Assembly (NCBI RefSeq): GCF_004143485.2
Contig: NZ_ML974134.1
Coordinates: 197,786 to 261,785, forward strand
Length of the DNA stretch: 64,000 nucleotides
Origin: Halorussus amylolyticus
GTDB taxonomy: Archaea > Halobacteriota > Halobacteria > Halobacteriales > Haladaptataceae
Direction of reading: 5' to 3'
Shown here: positions 59,878 to 64,000 of the stretch, in pieces
Layout: the number at the start of each line of letters is the position of its first letter
Numbering within the stretch: position 1 is the first letter of the stretch
The notes under the pieces: generated by a model
Databases searched by the model: none
What the model was told of the DNA's origin: nothing
The model's input: only the letters and a program-made list of their open reading frames with translations
Made by a program: the position numbers and the translations under genes

Positions 59878-60581
59878 CCGGATGGGTCGAAATCGCGGTC
59901 GTGGCGGCGGTCGCCCAACTCGCGGTCCTGCCGGGCGAGAAGGTCCAGTTCATCATCGCCGGACTCTCGACCCGGTACGACCCGCTGGTGGTCGTGAGCG
60001 CCGCCGGGGCCGCGTTCGCGGGGTGGACCGCGCTCGAAATCTGGTTCGGGAGCGCCCTCCAGTCGGCGCTCCCGCCGGTCGCGCTCGACGCGTTCACCGC
60101 GATACTGTTCTTCGTCTTCGCGGTCGCGCTGTGGCGGTCGGCCCCCACGGCGGGCGAGTCGGGGGCTTCGCTCGAATCCGACGGCGGAGTGTCACAGGCC
60201 TCCCTCGGCGTGGACCTGCCGACCGTGTTCGGCCGGGACCTCTCGGAGTCGTTCGGCGGCTTCGTCCCCATCTTTCTGCTGATGGCCGCGGGCGAGTTCG
60301 GCGACAAGACCCAGTTGGTCACCATCGGACTCGCCGCACAGTACGGCGCGAGTTCGGCCATCTGGGTCGGCGAGATGGCCGCCATCATCCCCGTGAGCCT
60401 CGCGAACGCCTACTTCTTCCACCGCTTTTCGGGACGGTTCGACCGCCGGAAGGCACACCTGTTCGCGGCTGGGCTGTTCGGCTTCTTCGCGGCCGACACC
60501 GTCCTCGCCATCGCGACCGGGTTCTCGATTTGGGAGCAGGTAGTCGGTGGGGTTTCGGCGGCGGTGCTCGGCGTGATGTGA
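59874..60581 (+). CDS. GDT1/TMEM165-family (UPF0016) cation transporter
   Basis: 235 residues with six or seven helices in two repeats. The second repeat keeps the EXGD(K/R)(T/S) signature (AAGEFGDKTQLV). The first is degenerate (LPGEKVQF). Bacterial family members export Mn2+ and eukaryotic ones carry Ca2+/Mn2+. The GTG start overlaps the regulator stop (GTGA), so regulator and transporter are co-translated. Confidence 0.85.
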   Translation: MTGWVEIAVVAAVAQLAVLPGEKVQFIIAGLSTRYDPLVVVSAAGAAFAGWTALEIWFGSALQSALPPVALDAFTAILFFVFAVALWRSAPTAGESGASLESDGGVSQASLGVDLPTVFGRDLSESFGGFVPIFLLMAAGEFGDKTQLVTIGLAAQYGASSAIWVGEMAAIIPVSLANAYFFHRFSGRFDRRKAHLFAAGLFGFFAADTVLAIATGFSIWEQVVGGVSAAVLGVM

Positions 60582-60582
60582 G

Positions 60583-61521
60583 TCACCGCTTTTCGGCCCG
60601 TTCGAGTGTGTCTGAAAGTCGCTCGGAGTAGAAACTCCGCTCGTACTCGGAGAGTTCGCCCATTTCGAGAAGCCCTGCGACGATTTCTACGAGCGTCTCG
60701 ACTCTGTAGAGCGGTTCGTTTCGGTCGAAGGAGCTATCGAGGTCGTTCACTTCGCGGTATCCTTCGTAGAGTTTGGCTCGAACGTCCCAGTTGCTACACG
60801 GGTCGTGCATCCAGAAGCAGTTGGCCGCTTTCACGAGGTCTCGCTGATTGTGGCCGGAGTAGGCCCGGTCGAAGTCGAGTACTCCCGTCACCTCGCCGTC
60901 GCGGAAGAGGACGTTGTCCGGGGAGTAATCGTCGTGGCAGAGAACGGGCCGGAACTCTTCCGGCAGGTCTCCTCCCGACCGGTCGAACAGTCTCTCGACT
61001 TCTGTTCCAGCCGTTTCCAGTCCACCTTCTCGCAGGACTCCCGAACTCTCCTCGACGGTACGCTGTATTCGCCGTTTCAGACTCCCTTCTCGAAATCGTC
61101 GGACGGATGGATATCCGCCGTCGAACCGTATCCAGCCTGCCGTCTCGAAGTGCCTGACGTTGTGTATCTTCGCTAGGTATCTCCCCGCGTTCAGGACTTT
61201 TTCGGGAGACACGTCGCGCTCCGCCGTTTTGCCGGGTAGCTTTTCGACGAGCGCGTATTTTCTCCCGTCGAACGCGGTCATCTTCTCCGTCACGAGGTTC
61301 GGGACGGGTATCTCGGAGTTCTGCAACGCGGCGTAGCAGTTCAGGCCGCGTCTCAGAGAGTCCCGTCGGTCCTTGTCCGCGTCGGACGCAAACTGGAGTA
61401 CGTACTCCCCACCGGCACAGTCGAGTTCGTACGTCTCGTGTAGCAGTCCCGCGTCTACTCGCGTGACCTCCGTCGGGGACTCTCCCAGTTCCCGTTCCGC
61501 TATCGAGACGATTTCGTCCAT
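60583..61521 (-). CDS. Aminoglycoside-phosphotransferase (APH)-fold kinase
   Basis: 312 residues from ATG 61521 (a GTG at 61569 would add 16 residues). Nucleotide-binding N-lobe ending in LVEKLPGK, catalytic loop LCHDDYSPDNVLF, and metal-binding VLDFDRA. The family phosphorylates small hydroxylated substrates. With no drug-resistance context, a metabolic kinase is likely. Convergent with the GDT1 gene at a 1-base gap. Confidence 0.83.
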   Translation of the reverse strand: MDEIVSIAERELGESPTEVTRVDAGLLHETYELDCAGGEYVLQFASDADKDRRDSLRRGLNCYAALQNSEIPVPNLVTEKMTAFDGRKYALVEKLPGKTAERDVSPEKVLNAGRYLAKIHNVRHFETAGWIRFDGGYPSVRRFREGSLKRRIQRTVEESSGVLREGGLETAGTEVERLFDRSGGDLPEEFRPVLCHDDYSPDNVLFRDGEVTGVLDFDRAYSGHNQRDLVKAANCFWMHDPCSNWDVRAKLYEGYREVNDLDSSFDRNEPLYRVETLVEIVAGLLEMGELSEYERSFYSERLSDTLERAEKR

Positions 61522-61642
61522 CGAATCTACGGCTACCCGTTCGAAGTGGAGTCGTTTACCGTTTGCCACCGATTTACGCGCCCCGGTCGCCGCAGTTCCG
61601 GTTTAGGAGAACTTTTCAGAGCCGACTCCCAACTCCGAACTC

Positions 61643-62293
61643 ATGCAACTGCTGGTCTCGGCGCTGGCCGGGGTCGCGCTCGGTCTCTCGCTCGCGGCCC
61701 CGCCCGGACCGATGAACGCCGTCATCGCCGAGGAGAGCGTCCTCCGAGGGTGGCGGTCGGGCTTCCGGGCTGGTCTCGGCGCGATGACCGCCGACGCCTG
61801 CTTTTTCGTGCTGGCGCTTCTCGGGGTCGTCGCGGTCGTCCGTGACCTCCCGACGGTCAGGGGCGCGCTGTTCGGCGCTGGCGGAGTTCTGATGCTCTAC
61901 TTCGCCTACGGCGCGGCGAGCGACGCGAGCGCCGCGTTCACCGGCGAGGATGTCACTTCGGCCGACGAGAGCAAGGGCTTCCAAAAGGCGTTCGCGCTCG
62001 CGCTCACCAACCCCTTCCAGATTCTGTGGTGGCTGACCGCGGGCGTCGGCCTGCTCGACCCCGGCACGTTCTCGCTCGACGCGCTCGGCATCACCGTGGC
62101 GACCGGAAGCCCGGTCATCGTGGTCGGCTTCTTCGCGGGCATCGCGCTCTGGATTACCGGCTTCCCGGCCGCGCTGGTCGCCGCCGGACGCCGCGTGGAC
62201 GCGTTCGCGCCCGCGGTCGCGTACCTCAGCGCGGCGGTGCTGGCGCTCGCAGGCGTCTCGTTCGTCTGGGAGTCGGTGCGGATGCTCGGATAA
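61643..62293 (+). CDS. LysE-family transporter
   Basis: 216 residues, about six helices. The family motif APPGPMNAVI is at the start, followed by GFRAGLGAMTADACFF and NPFQILWW. Members export amino acids such as lysine or homoserine. Substrate unknown here. Convergent with the HD-domain gene (2-base gap). Confidence 0.85.
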   Translation: MQLLVSALAGVALGLSLAAPPGPMNAVIAEESVLRGWRSGFRAGLGAMTADACFFVLALLGVVAVVRDLPTVRGALFGAGGVLMLYFAYGAASDASAAFTGEDVTSADESKGFQKAFALALTNPFQILWWLTAGVGLLDPGTFSLDALGITVATGSPVIVVGFFAGIALWITGFPAALVAAGRRVDAFAPAVAYLSAAVLALAGVSFVWESVRMLG

Positions 62294-62295
62294 CC

Positions 62296-63006
62296 CTACG
62301 GCCGATTGTAGTTTCGCGGGTCCGACTCCGTCTCGTGGTCCATCTCGGGCACTTCGGATTCGAGCCACTCGCGGAACCACTTGACGCGCTTGAGTCGCTC
62401 GTGGACGATGCTCTCGGCGGTGTCGCTCTCGATTCGCGTGGCCGCGTCCTTGCCCCGCTCCATCACCCTATCGACCATCTCGGCGGCGTCCATGTGGGTC
62501 CGGGCTTCGTACCCCATCCGGAGCAGCATCAGCGCGGTGCCGTTCGCGCCCACCTTGTCGAGCAGGTCGGCCTCGATGAGACACTGAGCTTCCTTCGAGA
62601 GGTTCGTCAGGTCGCCCTGATACGAGTGATTCTCGACGGCTTTGCACACCTCCTCGATGAACGACTCGGGAAAGTCGCCGTGGGTTTCGAGGTACTTCCG
62701 AGCGATGCGCGCGCCCTCCTCGGCGTGGACCTCCTGGTCGGCGTCGAGTTTGGCGATGTCGTGGAACAGCCCCGCGACCCGGACCACATCGACGTTCGCG
62801 CCCTCCGCCTCCGCGATGGTCTCTGCGAGGTCGACCACGTTGAGGATGTGGTTGAATCGGTACTCCGCGGAGTGCCACGGGTACCACCGCATTCGGCCGC
62901 CGCCGTCCTCGTTCTCGACGCTGGCGGCGAGATACTCGTACACGAAATCCTGCATCGCCTCGTACTCCGACTCCGTAATCGGCGACTCCTTGATTTCAAC
63001 TCCCAC
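62296..63006 (-). CDS. HD-domain phosphohydrolase
   Basis: 236 residues. Metal-binding H...HD...D pattern: FNHILNVV, GLFHDIAKLD and later ENHSYQG and EADLLDKV. HD proteins cleave nucleotides or phosphoesters; the substrate is not evident. The upstream AT-rich stretch (about 63041-63075) contains TATA-like GTATAAACG on the minus strand, giving a 5' leader of about 20 bases. Confidence 0.85.
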   Translation of the reverse strand: MGVEIKESPITESEYEAMQDFVYEYLAASVENEDGGGRMRWYPWHSAEYRFNHILNVVDLAETIAEAEGANVDVVRVAGLFHDIAKLDADQEVHAEEGARIARKYLETHGDFPESFIEEVCKAVENHSYQGDLTNLSKEAQCLIEADLLDKVGANGTALMLLRMGYEARTHMDAAEMVDRVMERGKDAATRIESDTAESIVHERLKRVKWFREWLESEVPEMDHETESDPRNYNRP

Positions 63007-63149
63007 AGAACCACCTCAGTTGACCGAACTCCGTACTCATTGTTACTCGTATAAACGTATGATTGACTCTTTAGAGTTACGACGCCCAAACGAGTAGGGA
63101 GATTCGGTCGCGACACCTCGTTCACGGGCGACGTTCCACCCGGCCAGTC

Positions 63150-63875
63150 CTACGCGTCGTCCAGCACGAACTCGATTCGCTCGGTGTCCGCGCCCTTCGA
63201 GGTGCGGTCGGTTATCCGGACGCGCCCGATTTCGCCGAGGCTATCGACGTGGGTGCCGCCGCACGGGCAGTAGTCGAACGCTTCGACCTCGACCACCCGG
63301 AGCGGGTCCACGTGGTCCGGAATGAGGTGGAGGAGCGACCGTCCTTCGTCCACCCGCGATTCGACTTCCTCGCGCGGGCGCTCGGCTTTCGTCACCGACA
63401 GGTCGCGCTCGATGGCTTCGTTCGACAGTTCCTCGATGGTCTCGACGTCTTCCTCGGAGAAGTCCACCGGCTCGAAGTCGATTCGCGACCGGTCGGCGTG
63501 AATCTGGTTTCCGGCGGTCTCGCCGCCGAACTCGTCCAAGACGACCCGCGAGACGACGTGCTGGGCGGTGTGCATCCGACGGTGGGCGTCGCGGCGCTCG
63601 GCGTCGATTTCGCCCCGGACCGTCTCGCCCGAGTCGGGAACCTCGCCTTCGATTTCCGCGACGTAGTGGCGCACGTCGCCGTGGTTCTTCCGGACGTTCG
63701 TGACCTCGGCGCGGCCGCCGTCCCACTCCAGCGCGCCGTGGTCGGCTGGCTGGCCGCCGCCTTCGGGATAGAAGTAGGTGCCGTCGAGGACGACGTACTC
63801 GTCGGTCGCCTCCGCGACCGTCGCTTCGAACTCGGTCACGCCGTCGGCGTCGGGAAGGTACCGCTGCTCGCTCAT
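63150..63875 (-). CDS. alaX: AlaX-type alanyl-tRNA editing protein
   Basis: 241 residues. Zinc ligands RMHTAQH (H-X3-H, about 98-102) and CPCGGTHVDSLGEIG (C and H, about 206-212) define the trans-editing domain that hydrolyses Ser- or Gly-mischarged tRNA-Ala. The N-terminal FYPEGGGQPADHG segment is the AlaRS-like Gly-rich region. The start at 63875 (MSEQRYLP) follows a TATA-like box (63901-63906). Confidence 0.9.
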   Translation of the reverse strand: MSEQRYLPDADGVTEFEATVAEATDEYVVLDGTYFYPEGGGQPADHGALEWDGGRAEVTNVRKNHGDVRHYVAEIEGEVPDSGETVRGEIDAERRDAHRRMHTAQHVVSRVVLDEFGGETAGNQIHADRSRIDFEPVDFSEEDVETIEELSNEAIERDLSVTKAERPREEVESRVDEGRSLLHLIPDHVDPLRVVEVEAFDYCPCGGTHVDSLGEIGRVRITDRTSKGADTERIEFVLDDA

Positions 63876-63946
63876 GAGTGACCGAAGGCCCCCCAACGTC
63901 TTAACGGATAGGCTGTCGGTAAGTCGCTCAGACCGTCGGGCAGGCG

Positions 63947-63962
63947 GGCCCCCCGGGGGGCC
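63947..63962. repeat. Perfect 16-bp GC palindrome near the window end
   Basis: GGCCCCCC and its exact complement GGGGGGCC lie between the alaX promoter and the window edge, in a stretch of almost pure G and C. Nothing coding is seen there. Confidence 0.45.
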
Positions 63963-64000
63963 GCCGCGGCGGGCCCCCGGCCGACGAAAGAGCCCCACCC

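Overview
The window is chromosomal DNA from a halophilic archaeon (class Halobacteria). The supporting signs are high GC, very acidic proteins, leaderless genes with a TATA-like box about 25-30 bases before the start codon, twin-arginine (Tat) signal peptides on most exported proteins, halocyanins, a HalOD1 protein, a PGF-CTERM surface protein, a FolC-FolP fusion and a PurN-PurH fusion. A Halorussus-like genus is a guess. I found about 71 protein genes and no rRNA, tRNA, CRISPR array or intact transposase.

Layout. 0.2-5.8 kb: a lone 2-oxoacid dehydrogenase E1-alpha, an M28 peptidase, an NAD-kinase-like protein, a membrane protein and an S41-type peptidase. 5.9-11.5 kb: a respiratory cytochrome bc gene cluster (two small membrane proteins, split cytochrome b, Rieske protein, membrane protein, membrane-anchored halocyanin, acidic membrane protein), with a further membrane protein on the opposite strand. 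11.6-18.2 kb: endonuclease III, the mevalonate-pathway decarboxylase MvaD, a MazF-type toxin with a winged-helix partner, a type II NADH dehydrogenase and small membrane proteins. 18.2-24.6 kb: a MITE-like element, TrkH, NUDIX, S9 peptidase, a winged-helix membrane protein and a glycosyltransferase. 24.8-26.8 kb: an AT-richer pair consisting of a Tat-exported Cys-rich (halocin-like) precursor and a convergent membrane-anchored protein. 26.8-34.3 kb: FolC-FolP, a RelBE-like pair, and PurN-PurH opposite PurB. 35.7-41.4 kb: a compact succinylase-type lysine operon (dapA-dapB-dapD-lysA-dapF-dapE). 41.9-64 kb: NreA repair factor, a TatA-like protein, DUF302, CPBP protease, HalOD1, halocyanin, M20 amidohydrolase, NhaC, a uS10 paralogue, Ap4A hydrolase, a PGF-CTERM protein, a candidate nuclease, enoyl-CoA hydratase, CNNM protein, ThrC, a beta-lactamase-fold protein, a DtxR regulator with a GDT1-type transporter, LysE, an HD protein and AlaX.

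The most unusual feature is non-coding. Five intergenic loci (about 13.1, 13.3, 34.3, 49.6 and 53.7 kb, both strands) carry one 100-210-base element. It has a conserved GC(G/A)AGGGATGAG and GG(T/C)TGGGGAGG core, while its hairpin arms change in a compensated way between copies. This is what a structured RNA family, or a small non-autonomous mobile element carrying one, would look like. Other non-coding structure includes a 119-base tandem repeat array that has copied the last five codons of purH, several perfect 30-40-base palindromes at gene ends, an inverted repeat around the toxin-antitoxin promoter, and a palindromic operator before the DtxR gene.
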